Below, piece after piece: positions 8,372-17,439 of a stretch of DNA of 33,250 nt (its first letter is position 1; every line of letters starts with the position of its first letter). The stretch covers positions 1 to 33,250 of the forward strand of contig JAHIKI010000058.1 of the NCBI GenBank assembly GCA_018897435.1, written 5' to 3'. The notes below the pieces were generated by a model that saw nothing but the letters and a program-made list of their open reading frames with translations, did not search any database and had not been told where the DNA came from. The position numbers and the translations under genes are program-made. The stretch comes from Acidobacteriota bacterium (GTDB taxonomy: Bacteria > Acidobacteriota > Aminicenantia > UBA2199).

Positions 8372-8734
8372 ATGAAGAAAATAGCGATGCTGATATTTCC
8401 AGTACTTTTCGCCTTGCTGGCGCTGGCCTTTTTCCTGTTTTTGTATCATGATGCCCCGAATTCCCCGGGCATGACCAGCGCCTGTCTGGTGTTTCTCACC
8501 GCTATGGGTTGGAGTGCCTTGATCGTTCTGGGCCAGAAAAACATGCTCAGGCTGAAAGTGTTTTTTGCCACGGTCGCATTTCTTGTTTCGGTTTTGCTGA
8601 TCGAGTTCATTCGACCGTTTCCGATCGACCCGTTGCAGCACCGCCTGATGGTCGCAGTTCAGGCGTTTGGTATGGCGGGAATCATTTTTTATCTCTACAT
8701 TCTGAAAAAGAAAGAAGAACGCCACCATGACTAA
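8372..8734 (+). CDS. Small membrane protein of unknown function
   Basis: A 120-residue hydrophobic protein (starting MKKIAMLIFPVLF) with four likely transmembrane helices at about residues 5-24, 34-53, 60-79 and 91-110, and a charged tail KKKEERHHD. I recognise no family. The start is set by the promoter, whose -10 box ends ten bases upstream. Its last eight bases overlap the start of the MFS transporter gene, so the two are probably translated together. It may be an accessory subunit of that transporter, which is inference from the overlap. Confidence 0.7.
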   Translation: MKKIAMLIFPVLFALLALAFFLFLYHDAPNSPGMTSACLVFLTAMGWSALIVLGQKNMLRLKVFFATVAFLVSVLLIEFIRPFPIDPLQHRLMVAVQAFGMAGIIFYLYILKKKEERHHD

Positions 8735-10316
8735 AAACCAACCTTCCGGCCTTGCTACCGCCATCAAAAAATCATTGCGTGAACTCGCCCAGACCTTCGT
8801 GGCTTTTTTCAAAGCACCCAGGGCGTTGTGGGGGGTCAACATCCCCTATGTACTGGAAGGGTTGGTCTATTTCGGCATCCTGACCATCCTGGGCAAATTC
8901 TGTTCTGAAAACGTTGCCTTGAACGATATCCATTCGGGTTGGGTTTACGGCGGCGTAACTGGCGGCATCACCTTTGCCATGCTGCTGTTCGGCGGCGTGT
9001 CCGACAAGATAGGCGTGCGCGTCTCGCTGGCCCTGGCACTGGCGGTTATGATGCTGGGACGGGTGCTGGTGGCCCTTTCCGGCACGTTGTCTCTGGGCAG
9101 CGGCCTGGGTTCGCCCATGTTTTTTCTTATGGCCGCCGGTCTGCTTTTAATGGTGGCTGCTTACGGCTTATATATGCCGGCGGCCTATGCCGGGGTAAAA
9201 AGGTACACCAACCCACAGACCGCTGCCATTGGCTACGCGGTGATCTACGGGCTGATGAACCTGGGAGCCTTCTTTTCGGGATTTGTTTCTGCCAATACCC
9301 GGCACGCTTTTACGTTGAAATTCCCGCCCAATGGCCTGAGCGCGGTATTTTGGATTTATGCCGGGATCACCCTGTTCGGTTCGCTGCTGACCCTGCTGAT
9401 CATCACCCGCAAAACCGACCGCCGGGCCCTGGAGCAGGTCGGCCGGGAAACGCGGCAGATGAACACGGCGGAACAAAACCAGGCCGCTGATGCCAGGGCC
9501 GCCACCAATGAAAAAAAGATCACGGCGCCTGTTCCGCTGCTGACCTTCCTGGCCTGGGTCGCCCTGTCCCTGGCGGCGCTGGCGCTACTGGTCCTGACCC
9601 GCTCCGGCAAGGTCTCGCTGCCCGGGGTGTTCCTGTGGCCACTCCTGACCTTCGCTGTCCTGGGAGCCGGATGGGAATTCTTGCGCCGGCGTCCCGAACA
9701 TCCTTTCCGCGACGGCCGTTTCGTATTTTTCATCTTCATCCTCATACCGGTGCAAACCCTGTTCGCCCATAACTGGCTGACCATTCCCTACTACTTGGAC
9801 CGCGCTTTCGCCGGTACCGGTGTCAGCCGCTATTTCGAGGTGTTCTCCAACCTCAATCCCATCCTGATCTTCATCCTTTCTCCGCTTATCGCCGCCCTGA
9901 CCGCACGTAGCAACGTGTATAAAATGATGATCGCCGGGACCTTTGTCATGGCCCTGCCCGCTTTTTTACTGGCCATCGGCCCCAATATCTACCTGTTCCT
10001 TTTGTACATCCTGCTGATGTCGGTGGGTGAAGCCATGTGGCAGCCACGCTTCCTGCAGTGGGTGGCCGAGATCGCCCCGGAAGGCAAAACCGGATTGTAT
10101 ATGGGCATCGGTCAGTTCCCCTGGTTTTTAACCAAGTTGATCACCTCGATGTATTCAGGATATGTCATTGCCCGTTTCTGTCCCAAGCCCGAGTTGGGCC
10201 TGCCGATGCGCACCGGGATGATGTGGCTGCTTTATGCCGTGATCGCCATGGCCTCGCCCATTGCCCTGGTTTTGGCCCGAAGGTGGATGGCCAAGGGCAT
10301 GACCCGACAGGGATAA
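8727..10316 (+). CDS. Major facilitator superfamily (MFS) transporter
   Basis: A 529-residue polytopic inner-membrane protein with about 12-14 hydrophobic segments. The loop after the second or third helix reads FGGVSDKIGVRVSLA, the typical MFS motif A (G-x3-D-x-x-G-x-R). A hydrophilic central loop around residues 230-265 (rich in K, R, E, Q and A) separates the two halves. The length is slightly above the usual 400-450, partly from the N-terminal extension of about 40 residues. The substrate cannot be read from the sequence; some features recall proton-oligopeptide transporters, but I see no decisive motif. It is the second gene after the small membrane protein, overlapping it by eight bases, and ends four bases before the convergent CDF gene. 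Confidence 0.88.
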   Translation: MTKNQPSGLATAIKKSLRELAQTFVAFFKAPRALWGVNIPYVLEGLVYFGILTILGKFCSENVALNDIHSGWVYGGVTGGITFAMLLFGGVSDKIGVRVSLALALAVMMLGRVLVALSGTLSLGSGLGSPMFFLMAAGLLLMVAAYGLYMPAAYAGVKRYTNPQTAAIGYAVIYGLMNLGAFFSGFVSANTRHAFTLKFPPNGLSAVFWIYAGITLFGSLLTLLIITRKTDRRALEQVGRETRQMNTAEQNQAADARAATNEKKITAPVPLLTFLAWVALSLAALALLVLTRSGKVSLPGVFLWPLLTFAVLGAGWEFLRRRPEHPFRDGRFVFFIFILIPVQTLFAHNWLTIPYYLDRAFAGTGVSRYFEVFSNLNPILIFILSPLIAALTARSNVYKMMIAGTFVMALPAFLLAIGPNIYLFLLYILLMSVGEAMWQPRFLQWVAEIAPEGKTGLYMGIGQFPWFLTKLITSMYSGYVIARFCPKPELGLPMRTGMMWLLYAVIAMASPIALVLARRWMAKGMTRQG

Positions 10317-10320
10317 AACT

Positions 10321-11238
10321 TCAGGTTTTCCGGAAAATATCAGGCTCGATAAATATCTTGTTGACCCCTGGGTAATGGTTGCGTATGTCTGCCTCAATGC
10401 CGTTGATCAGATTGCAAATTTGCTTGGAATTCAAACGCGGATTGAATTCCGCCTTGATGGCAAGTAGGATGTCGTCGGCGCCCAGGTGCAGGGAACGGAT
10501 GTGGATCACGCGGCTGATGCTGTCTTCTTTAAGCAGCAAGAGGCGGATTTTGCGCAGCAGGGCCGGATCGGCGCTTTCGCCTATTATCAGCGACTTGGTT
10601 TCATTGCCCATGAACAGCGCCGTGATCGCCAGCAGCACGCCGATCAAAATCGAAGCCAGGCCGTCGAAAAGAAGAATACCGGTTAAATGCTCCAGCAAAA
10701 GGGCGGCCAGGGCGATGGCCAGGCCGATGAGCGCGGCGGTGTCTTCCAGGAACACCACGATCAATTCCGCTTTTTTTAATTTGCGCAGGTACGTGATCAG
10801 TCCGGTCTTGCCCCGCTCGACGTTGATCTTTTTAAAAGCGATGCGCAGGGAAGCACCTTTGGCGACCATGGCGATCCCCAGAACGATCAGGGCGACCGGC
10901 ACATGGGCCACGGGAGCCGGGTGGTGCAATTTTTGCACACCTTCGTAGATGGAGAATATGGCGCCGCTGGTGAACAGGATGATGGCCACGATGAAGGACC
11001 AGAAATAGGCTTCGCCGGAAAACCCGAAGGGGTGCAGCTCTTCGGCTTTCCTGGCGGCTTTTTTGATGCCGATGAACAGCAGTACTTGATTCAGGGTATC
11101 GGCCGTGGAATGAACCGCTTCGGCCAGCATGGCCGACGAAGTGCTGAGCCAGGCCACCGCGAATTTGACCAGGGCGATGAACAGGTTGGCGATGAAGGCG
11201 GCCATGATCACGGTTTTCGAACTTTTCGCTTTTTTCAT
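10321..11238 (-). CDS. Cation diffusion facilitator (CDF) family metal exporter
   Basis: A 305-residue inner-membrane protein with about six transmembrane helices and a C-terminal cytoplasmic domain of roughly 80 residues, as expected for CDF transporters that export Zn, Mn, Fe or similar divalent cations by proton exchange. The metal-site motif H43-x3-D47 (AEAVHSTADTLNQ) lies in helix 2. The partner helix has E165-D166 (FLEDTAAL) instead of the usual HxxxD, the pattern I associate with the ZnT9-like branch. D192 (LLFDGLASILIG) is also conserved-looking. The metal is not predictable. A consensus promoter lies about 50 bases upstream, and the leader holds an inverted repeat. The gene marks the left border of the AT-rich island. 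Confidence 0.88.
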   Translation of the reverse strand: MKKAKSSKTVIMAAFIANLFIALVKFAVAWLSTSSAMLAEAVHSTADTLNQVLLFIGIKKAARKAEELHPFGFSGEAYFWSFIVAIILFTSGAIFSIYEGVQKLHHPAPVAHVPVALIVLGIAMVAKGASLRIAFKKINVERGKTGLITYLRKLKKAELIVVFLEDTAALIGLAIALAALLLEHLTGILLFDGLASILIGVLLAITALFMGNETKSLIIGESADPALLRKIRLLLLKEDSISRVIHIRSLHLGADDILLAIKAEFNPRLNSKQICNLINGIEADIRNHYPGVNKIFIEPDIFRKT

Positions 11239-11251
11239 GTGTAGTTGTTGG

Positions 11252-11286
11252 GGTTCAATATGATTTCGCTGAAATTGTATTGAACC
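11252..11286. promoter_or_regulatory. Inverted repeat in the leader of the CDF gene
   Basis: Two 15-base arms (11252-11266 and 11272-11286) pair at 13 of 15 positions around a 5-base loop. The outer nine pairs (GGTTCAATA) are perfect. The predicted transcription start of the CDF gene (about 11285) falls at the outer edge, so the mRNA would begin with this hairpin, or a repressor could bind the DNA. A metal-responsive role is a guess. Confidence 0.55.
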
Positions 11287-11291
11287 TCTGC

Positions 11292-11320
11292 ATTTTATGC
11301 CGGAAATGCCAAACTGTCAA
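11292..11320 (-). promoter_or_regulatory. Consensus promoter of the CDF exporter gene
   Basis: On the minus strand TTGACA (11320-11315) and TAAAAT (11297-11292) are separated by 17 bases. This is one of the best promoter matches in the window. It implies a leader of about 47 bases before the ATG at 11238. Confidence 0.7.
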
Positions 11321-11606
11321 ATGTGCAAATCAGATTGCGCAAAGCAGATGCGAAAGCAGGAGGATTAATTATATCACCAGTCAAATTTGCAGGCCAACGT
11401 AAAAATACAAGGCAATAACACAACAAATAAGTACAAAATACAAGGCAATCGAGATCTTCCTAGGTAAAAAAGGAAAGCCTGAATGCAAGATAGGGGAATA
11501 TTTGGGCCTGCATTATTAAAGCATCAGCTTGGCCTTGCGGAAACATGAAAAGGGTCAATGACCGACCTGTTAATTCAAGACCTGGTCCTCATGGTTGCCT
11601 TAGCCA
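11321..11606. other. AT-rich non-coding border of the accessory island
   Basis: No gene is supported here. The sequence changes from the GC-rich style on the left to the AT-rich style of the next gene. The only structure seen is a 15-base direct repeat (AAAATACAAGGCAAT) at 11402-11416 and 11435-11449, 33 bases apart. No tRNA or matching repeat at the right edge of the island was found. Confidence 0.5.
11402..11449. repeat. 15-base direct repeat, two copies 33 bases apart
   Basis: AAAATACAAGGCAAT occurs at 11402-11416 and again at 11435-11449 in the non-coding border upstream of the helicase-nuclease gene. It could be a remnant of the insertion event or a protein binding site; nothing in the sequence decides between these. 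Confidence 0.6.
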
Positions 11607-11635
11607 TTGAAAAAATAGTCTCTTTTTGTTATAAA
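11607..11635 (+). promoter_or_regulatory. Promoter of the helicase-nuclease gene
   Basis: TTGAAA (11607-11612) and TATAAA (11630-11635) are 17 bases apart, giving a transcription start near 11642, five bases before the ATG at 11647. A second TATAAA at 11637-11642 is possible. There is no Shine-Dalgarno sequence, so the leader is very short or absent. Confidence 0.55.
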
Positions 11636-11646
11636 TTATAAAAGAT

Positions 11647-14600
11647 ATGGAGAAGAAAACTGAATCTGATAAAAGTCGAGAAAAAGCCACTCGATTAATC
11701 GATTATTTAAAAAAATTGGCTTCTTTACAGACAAAAATTATTAGGGATATAGATGAATATTCTCAAATTTTATGGATAAAAGATATCCCTCATCAAAAGG
11801 GATGTTTTACTCAAGCTTGGGGATCAAATTCCGAATATGATGAAGATATTTGGCTTGAAGTCCAACTCCCAAAAGAACCTGTTCTACCAAGTTTACCTCC
11901 AATTTGTAGTGAGTGGGTAGATTTAGCAAAAATCCATGAAACAAATCACAACCCTGAAATACTCAAATCAATTATTCGTCAAATTATGAACCCTCAATGG
12001 GCAGAAGGAAGTGACTCCCCCGAATTCATCAATCAAACAATTCAATTAGAAGATCAAAAGGATGTCCAAAAAGTATGGGGTAATTATCTTGAACAGAAAT
12101 GGATTCCTTGGGCAGAACTCCACAAAAATTGGGAGAGTATTTATAATATTTACTCAACTCTTTTTTCTATGAACCAGACTCTTTTGAAACAAGGAGAAGA
12201 TTATGACATTTTTCTCGGACTTGGTTTACTATCTTGGCAAACACCAAGTAACCAAAATGTCCGACGTCACCTGATCATTGCTAATTCCCAACTAGAATTT
12301 GAGGCATATTTAGGCAAGTTTACTGTTCGCATTCACCCAGATGGTGCAAAGCTAAGACCAGAATTAGATATGCTTGATCTAGAGGAACAACCTATTCAAA
12401 TTGAAGAATTCATAAAAAACGAATTAATTAAAATAACTGATAATCCCTGGGAGAAAAATGTAATAGACAAATCCCTTGAACGTTTAGCTCATTCAATCAA
12501 TCCTAATGGTGAATATTATCCGCGATTGGATTGCATCAAAAAATCATTTTCAAATAAACCAATTGTGGAATTTGCTCCGGCATTAATTTTGAGAAAACGT
12601 TCAACAAAAGGGCTTACTGATGTTCTAATTCATATCAAAGACCTCATTTTAAAAAATGGAATTATCCCGAATGAATTTGCAGATCTTGCTGAAGTAATCA
12701 GTTCTGATGAACGCAGCTCTTCCGAAAAACAAGAACCAGAATCTGTACAAATTGAAGAACTGTATTTTCCAAAACCCTACAATGAAGAACAACGCCGAAT
12801 TATTGAAAAACTTCAAAATGCAACTGGCGTTTTGGTTCAAGGTCCACCCGGGACTGGAAAGTCTCATACAATAGCTAATCTGATATGCCATCTTCTTGCT
12901 ACTAATAAACGAATCTTAATCACAGCAAAGACTCCAAGAGCACTTAAAGTTCTTGCAGGATTATTGCCACCGAACATTCTACCTTTGTGTATTTCACTCC
13001 TTGGAAGCGGGGTAGAAGAAAACAATTCTTTAGGATCAAGTGTCAATCAAATTACTCAGAAAAAAGATCGATGGAATGAAAATAAATCGCAAATTAAGAT
13101 AAATAAATTAGAAAAAACTTTGCATGATTGCAATGAAGAAAAAGCAAGAATTGAAAATAGGCTAAGAGCTATACGTGAAGCCGAAACTCACACTCATTCA
13201 GTTGGGGATGGCGCATATAGTGGAACAGCTGCCCAAATTGCACAATTATTAAAAAAAGATGAGGGGAAATACGGTTGGCTTGTTGATAATATTCCATATA
13301 ATGTCCAATATTCTTTCAATGATATTGATTTCAAACGCCTGTTAAGCAATTTGAGATTGCTAACACTCGAAAAAAGACGGGAACTAAAAAGCGTATTGCC
13401 TACTTCTCTTCCTTCTATTGAGCAGATAAAAGTTTTATTTATAAAAGAACAAGTAGCAAAAGAATATGAAGAGAAAAAAAATACTAAATCACATGAAGAA
13501 GATATAGAAAAATTACTTTTATTAAAAAAAGATTCAATAATATCAATTCAAGATCAATTTCATACTTTGCTTGAAGACGTTAATAGAATAAATTCGAACT
13601 CAATCAAATGGGTCCCCGATACAGTTAAAGAAGCACTCACGAGTAAACTTGGAGTTCTAATGGTACTTCAAAAAACTTGTGAACAAATAATTCAAAAAAT
13701 TACACCAATCATTCATAAGGCGGATAACGCAGAAATTGTTTTGTCTAATAGCCATGGAATAAAAACGACCCTTGAAGATGCTATTGCATTGAAATCCTAT
13801 TTATTGAATGGCGGAAAAATTGGATGGGGCCCATTTAAATCTAAATTAGTTAAATCGCTGAAATATTTAATAAAGGAGGTTAAAATAAATGGGCGTCTTT
13901 GTAAAGATTTGAAAAGCATAACAGATTTAATAGATATCCTTAATGTACAAATTGAAATAGAAAGTGGGTGGAAAAGCTGGTCTGGAAAAGCAGACAGAGT
14001 TAGGGGCCCGTATAGCATTCAGTATAAAACCCTGGAATCCTATTCAATAATTCTTGCTGATATCATTTCATTTGAAAAAAAGGTAACTAAAACCAAAGAA
14101 TTGCTTAATAATTTGGGTCACCCAGTAAAACCTGTTTGGCACGATGAATCAAGCCTTGATTCAATTATTAAAACTTGTGCTCATGCATTGGCAAAACTTA
14201 ATTTATTAGATGCCCAAAATGAAATTACTGACATAGAAAATACTTTGTCATTACTACTAGTTAAGCCAAATGTACATCCTATAGCAAAGCTATTATTTGA
14301 CTCCATAAACAAAAGAGATTTCGAACAATATTCAAAATTATTTTTAAGAATCAATCAACTTGAAAAAGAGAAACAAATAGCAGATTGGATCTATTCAACA
14401 GTTAATAGTATTAAAAATCATGCGCCAGAATTGATCAAAGGATTAATGAAAGATATCCAAAACCAAGGTTGGGAAATAAAACTCAATTCATTCTGTGAAG
14501 CATGGCGTTGGTCGCAAGCACACTCTTGGATGACTGACTATATCAATAAAGACGATTACGATAGTATCAATCAACGATATTCTCAGCTTGAAAATGAAGT

Positions 14601-16713
14601 AATGACTTGTATAGCTGAAATCGCTGCTGAGCGTGCTTGGTCATTTTGTTTCCAAAACATGACTGACGAGCATCAACGTTTTATGGTTGCTTGGCAACAA
14701 GCAATGGTAAAATTGGGTAAAGCAAAAGGCAAATATGCTTCAAGATTTAGAAGAGAAGCGCAAAAATATCTCAATCTATGCCGCCCAGCAATTCCAGCTT
14801 GGGTAATGCCACTACATCGTATTTGGGATACTGTCGAGCCATCCCCAGAAATGTTTGACTTGATAATAGTAGACGAAGCGTCCCAATGCGGATTTGAATC
14901 TTTTCCTTTACTTTATCTTGGAAAAAAGATTCTAATTGTGGGGGACAACAAACAAATCAGTCCAGAAGCAATTGGAATTTCCATGCCTTCAGTGTTTAAA
15001 TTAATGAATGACTATTTATTTGATTTTAAGTTAAATGATACTTTTGGACCAACTCAAAGTCTTTTTGGTCAGGGACAGTTACGTTATGGGACTCGCAAAG
15101 TTGTTTTACGAGAACATTTCCGATGTATGCCTGAAATTATTAAATTCAGTAATGATATCTGCTATTCAGACACACCATTGATTCCTCTCCGTCAATTCCC
15201 TCCCGATAGACTAACTCCATTAATGCATGTTCATGTTGAAAGTGGTTATCGTGAAGGATCTGATAGCCGTGTAATAAACAGACCCGAAGCGGAAGCGATT
15301 GTTGGTAAAATTGAAGAACTTTGCCAGGACAAAAGATATAAAACTAAATCAATGGGAATAATTGTTCTTCAGGGAGAAGCTCAAGCCGGTTTAATAGAAG
15401 GTTTGTTGCTTGATAGGATTGGCGCAGAAGTAATGGCGAACCATAATTTATTATGTGGAAACCCATATAGTTTTCAGGGAGATGAAAGGGATATTATTTT
15501 CCTTTCAATGGTAGCAGCTCCTAACGAAACAATTGGACCTTTAGTAAAAGCAGCAGATGAAAGACGTTTTAATGTTGCTGCCAGTCGAGCCAGGGATCAG
15601 ATGTGGCTGTTCCATTCTGTAACTAGAGCTGATTTGAGTAAGAATTGCTTTCGCTATAAATTGCTTGAATTCTTTGAAGAAACAAAACAAATTAAAATTA
15701 ATGGCTTGAAAATCGATGAGCTTATTCAATTTTCAAATCAATCAAATCGAGCGATCATTAAACCGCCGGTACCGTTTGATAGTTGGTTTGAAGTAGATGT
15801 TGCAATAGAAATTGCAAAAAAAGGATATCAAGTAATTCCGCAGTTTGAATTTGCTGGCAAGCGCATAGATCTTGTTATTCAAGGAGGAAATGGTCTTCGT
15901 CTTGCAGTTGAATGTGATGGAGATCAGTTCCATGGTGCAGATGAATATGATGACGACATGAATCGTCAAAGAATTCTAGAAAGATGCAAATGGGTTTTCT
16001 ATCGAATAAGAGCATCATCATTTTATTCGAATAAGGAAAAAACATTAGAAGGACTTTGGCAAAAATTAGAAGAAAGAAAAATCTATCCACAATCAAACGA
16101 ACAAGAAGCAAATAATAAAACCGAAACAGAATCTGATAGTGATCAAAATTCACATGAACAAGAACCATCTTATACTACCGAACAAGAACCCAATAGTGAA
16201 CAAATAAATCAAACCGAAAAAATTGAGAATAAATCTTCTGCCTTAAAAGGAGATCCAAAAAGCACAATATCAAATAAAACCAAAATCGAAAAAGATCCAA
16301 ATAATTTAAGTAAAAAAAACGACAAACAAACTGAACGAAAATTATTCCCTAAGTTTCCAGAAAAAGAAAATAGTGTTTTTATGAATATGCTGATAAATTC
16401 AATTCCAAAAGAATGTTATTCTCATGCTAATTGCAATGATTTGTATAAAATAATTATGGGGAGATATGGCCCATATATGAAGTGCACTACTTGCTTAAAA
16501 ATTGTTAATATCTCTCCAATTTATTTTAAAAGTATATTGGATGAAATGAAAATTGACTGTCCTAAATGCCACAATCAAGTCAGAATTAAGCTTAATAAAA
16601 AGGGAGCATATTTCATTGGTTGTTCCCAATATCCTAAATGCAATGGATTAATTACATGGCCTCAACTTCAGATATATCTTCAAAAGATAAGCATAGAAAA
16701 AAACAAAATATAA
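11647..16713 (+). CDS. SF1 (Upf1/DNA2-like) helicase fused to a PD-(D/E)XK-type nuclease and a topoisomerase-like zinc finger; candidate defence protein
   Basis: A 1688-residue protein, far more AT-rich than its flanks. Residues 1-375 match nothing I know. The helicase core has a Q motif (Q382), Walker A GPPGTGKS (399-406), DEAS (1076-1079), GDNKQ (1099-1103), REHFRC (1155-1160), SFQGDERD (1275-1282) and NVAASRAR (1309-1316), with a long helical, coiled-coil-like insertion at about 450-1000. Residues 1380-1450 resemble the REase_MTES_1575/Vsr-like nuclease fold: E1382, D1408 (KRIDLVI), E1422-C-D1424 (AVECDGDQFH). A polar low-complexity linker (about 1460-1575) leads to paired Cys motifs (C1590/C1596, C1613-x2-C1616, C1638-x2-C1641, C1659-x5-C1665) like topoisomerase I zinc ribbons. 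The parts suggest sensing and cutting of invading nucleic acid. The AbiE pair downstream supports a defence island. The domain calls are firm; the function is inferred. Confidence 0.85.
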   Translation: MEKKTESDKSREKATRLIDYLKKLASLQTKIIRDIDEYSQILWIKDIPHQKGCFTQAWGSNSEYDEDIWLEVQLPKEPVLPSLPPICSEWVDLAKIHETNHNPEILKSIIRQIMNPQWAEGSDSPEFINQTIQLEDQKDVQKVWGNYLEQKWIPWAELHKNWESIYNIYSTLFSMNQTLLKQGEDYDIFLGLGLLSWQTPSNQNVRRHLIIANSQLEFEAYLGKFTVRIHPDGAKLRPELDMLDLEEQPIQIEEFIKNELIKITDNPWEKNVIDKSLERLAHSINPNGEYYPRLDCIKKSFSNKPIVEFAPALILRKRSTKGLTDVLIHIKDLILKNGIIPNEFADLAEVISSDERSSSEKQEPESVQIEELYFPKPYNEEQRRIIEKLQNATGVLVQGPPGTGKSHTIANLICHLLATNKRILITAKTPRALKVLAGLLPPNILPLCISLLGSGVEENNSLGSSVNQITQKKDRWNENKSQIKINKLEKTLHDCNEEKARIENRLRAIREAETHTHSVGDGAYSGTAAQIAQLLKKDEGKYGWLVDNIPYNVQYSFNDIDFKRLLSNLRLLTLEKRRELKSVLPTSLPSIEQIKVLFIKEQVAKEYEEKKNTKSHEEDIEKLLLLKKDSIISIQDQFHTLLEDVNRINSNSIKWVPDTVKEALTSKLGVLMVLQKTCEQIIQKITPIIHKADNAEIVLSNSHGIKTTLEDAIALKSYLLNGGKIGWGPFKSKLVKSLKYLIKEVKINGRLCKDLKSITDLIDILNVQIEIESGWKSWSGKADRVRGPYSIQYKTLESYSIILADIISFEKKVTKTKELLNNLGHPVKPVWHDESSLDSIIKTCAHALAKLNLLDAQNEITDIENTLSLLLVKPNVHPIAKLLFDSINKRDFEQYSKLFLRINQLEKEKQIADWIYSTVNSIKNHAPELIKGLMKDIQNQGWEIKLNSFCEAWRWSQAHSWMTDYINKDDYDSINQRYSQLENEVMTCIAEIAAERAWSFCFQNMTDEHQRFMVAWQQAMVKLGKAKGKYASRFRREAQKYLNLCRPAIPAWVMPLHRIWDTVEPSPEMFDLIIVDEASQCGFESFPLLYLGKKILIVGDNKQISPEAIGISMPSVFKLMNDYLFDFKLNDTFGPTQSLFGQGQLRYGTRKVVLREHFRCMPEIIKFSNDICYSDTPLIPLRQFPPDRLTPLMHVHVESGYREGSDSRVINRPEAEAIVGKIEELCQDKRYKTKSMGIIVLQGEAQAGLIEGLLLDRIGAEVMANHNLLCGNPYSFQGDERDIIFLSMVAAPNETIGPLVKAADERRFNVAASRARDQMWLFHSVTRADLSKNCFRYKLLEFFEETKQIKINGLKIDELIQFSNQSNRAIIKPPVPFDSWFEVDVAIEIAKKGYQVIPQFEFAGKRIDLVIQGGNGLRLAVECDGDQFHGADEYDDDMNRQRILERCKWVFYRIRASSFYSNKEKTLEGLWQKLEERKIYPQSNEQEANNKTETESDSDQNSHEQEPSYTTEQEPNSEQINQTEKIENKSSALKGDPKSTISNKTKIEKDPNNLSKKNDKQTERKLFPKFPEKENSVFMNMLINSIPKECYSHANCNDLYKIIMGRYGPYMKCTTCLKIVNISPIYFKSILDEMKIDCPKCHNQVRIKLNKKGAYFIGCSQYPKCNGLITWPQLQIYLQKISIEKNKI

Positions 16714-16792
16714 TTTTTAAATAAAATAAATGTAACTTAAAATGTTGTGCACGTTTCGGGTGAAGTATTTTGGAACTGTTTATCTTTTAATC

Positions 16793-16821
16793 TTTACAAC
16801 CATGCTTATTTGACGCATAAT
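16793..16821 (+). promoter_or_regulatory. Promoter of the AbiE toxin-antitoxin operon, probably leaderless
   Basis: TTTACA (16793-16798) and CATAAT (16816-16821) are 17 bases apart, six bases before the ATG at 16828. Transcription would start on the start codon. The pair therefore has its own promoter, independent of the helicase-nuclease gene, which ends about 115 bases upstream of the ATG. Confidence 0.6.
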
Positions 16822-16830
16822 ATAAGCATG
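16801..16830. promoter_or_regulatory. Inverted-repeat operator overlapping the AbiE promoter and start codon
   Basis: CATGCTTAT (16801-16809) and its exact reverse complement ATAAGCATG (16822-16830) flank 12 bases. The arms enclose the -10 box, and the right arm contains the ATG. AbiEi antitoxins are known to repress their own operon by binding inverted repeats in the promoter, so this is the obvious candidate site. Confidence 0.6.
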
Positions 16831-17439
16831 ATTGTAAAAAACAAAACTAATCCTATTGAAAAAATCAGAGAAATCTTAAGGGAGCAGAATGGTATCCTGT
16901 TAACCTCTGATCTGACGAAATATGGAATTCCGAGAACCTATCTTTCAATTCTGGAAAAAAATGGTGAGGTTCAGCGGATTTCCAGAGGCGTCTATTCAGC
17001 CGCCAATTATATGATCGATGAAATGGTTAGTATGCAGTCAAGATATAAAGGAGCAATCTTTTCCCATGAAACAGCTCTTTACCTTTTAGAAATGACCGAC
17101 CGGACGCCACTATTTTATTCTGTGACTGTCCCGGCTAAGTATAATGCAACTTCGCTGAAAGGGAGCGGGGCGAAAGTATATTTTGTAAATCGTGCTTTAT
17201 ACCTATTGGGGTTAACTACAATGAAATCACCTCATGGAAATGATATTAAAACCTTTAATCTCGAAAGAACGATCTGTGATGTGTTGCGCAACAGAAACCA
17301 GATGGATGTTCAATTCGTAAACGTAACCTTGAAAAAATATGTGGTCCATAAAGACAGGAATATTGACCGGCTCTACAAATATGCCATGCGGTTCAGAATC
17401 CAGAAAATCGTAAGGGAATATATTGAGGTTCTCTTATGA
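16828..17439 (+). CDS. abiEi: AbiEi-type antitoxin / transcriptional regulator
   Basis: A 203-residue protein of the AbiEi family, the antitoxin of type IV toxin-antitoxin systems, which counteracts the nucleotidyltransferase toxin and represses the operon. The N-terminal winged-helix region (residues about 8-60: IREILREQNGILLTSDLTKYGIPRTYLSILEKNGEVQRISRGVY) is diagnostic, followed by the AbiEi C-terminal domain with FSHETALYLLEMTDRTP and FNLERTICDVLRNRNQMD. The frame is open back to 16747, but ATG 16828 fits the family and directly follows the promoter. The stop overlaps the toxin ATG by four bases (ATGA), so the two are translationally coupled. Base composition is intermediate between the very AT-rich helicase gene and the GC-rich flanks, so the two may have arrived separately. 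Confidence 0.9.
   Translation: MIVKNKTNPIEKIREILREQNGILLTSDLTKYGIPRTYLSILEKNGEVQRISRGVYSAANYMIDEMVSMQSRYKGAIFSHETALYLLEMTDRTPLFYSVTVPAKYNATSLKGSGAKVYFVNRALYLLGLTTMKSPHGNDIKTFNLERTICDVLRNRNQMDVQFVNVTLKKYVVHKDRNIDRLYKYAMRFRIQKIVREYIEVLL

Noticed and set aside
7345..8373. Longer form of the unknown gene starting at 8373
   Set aside because: It would overlap the divergent promoter and the start of the small membrane protein gene. The internal GTG at 8229 has GGAGG and a TATAAT promoter.
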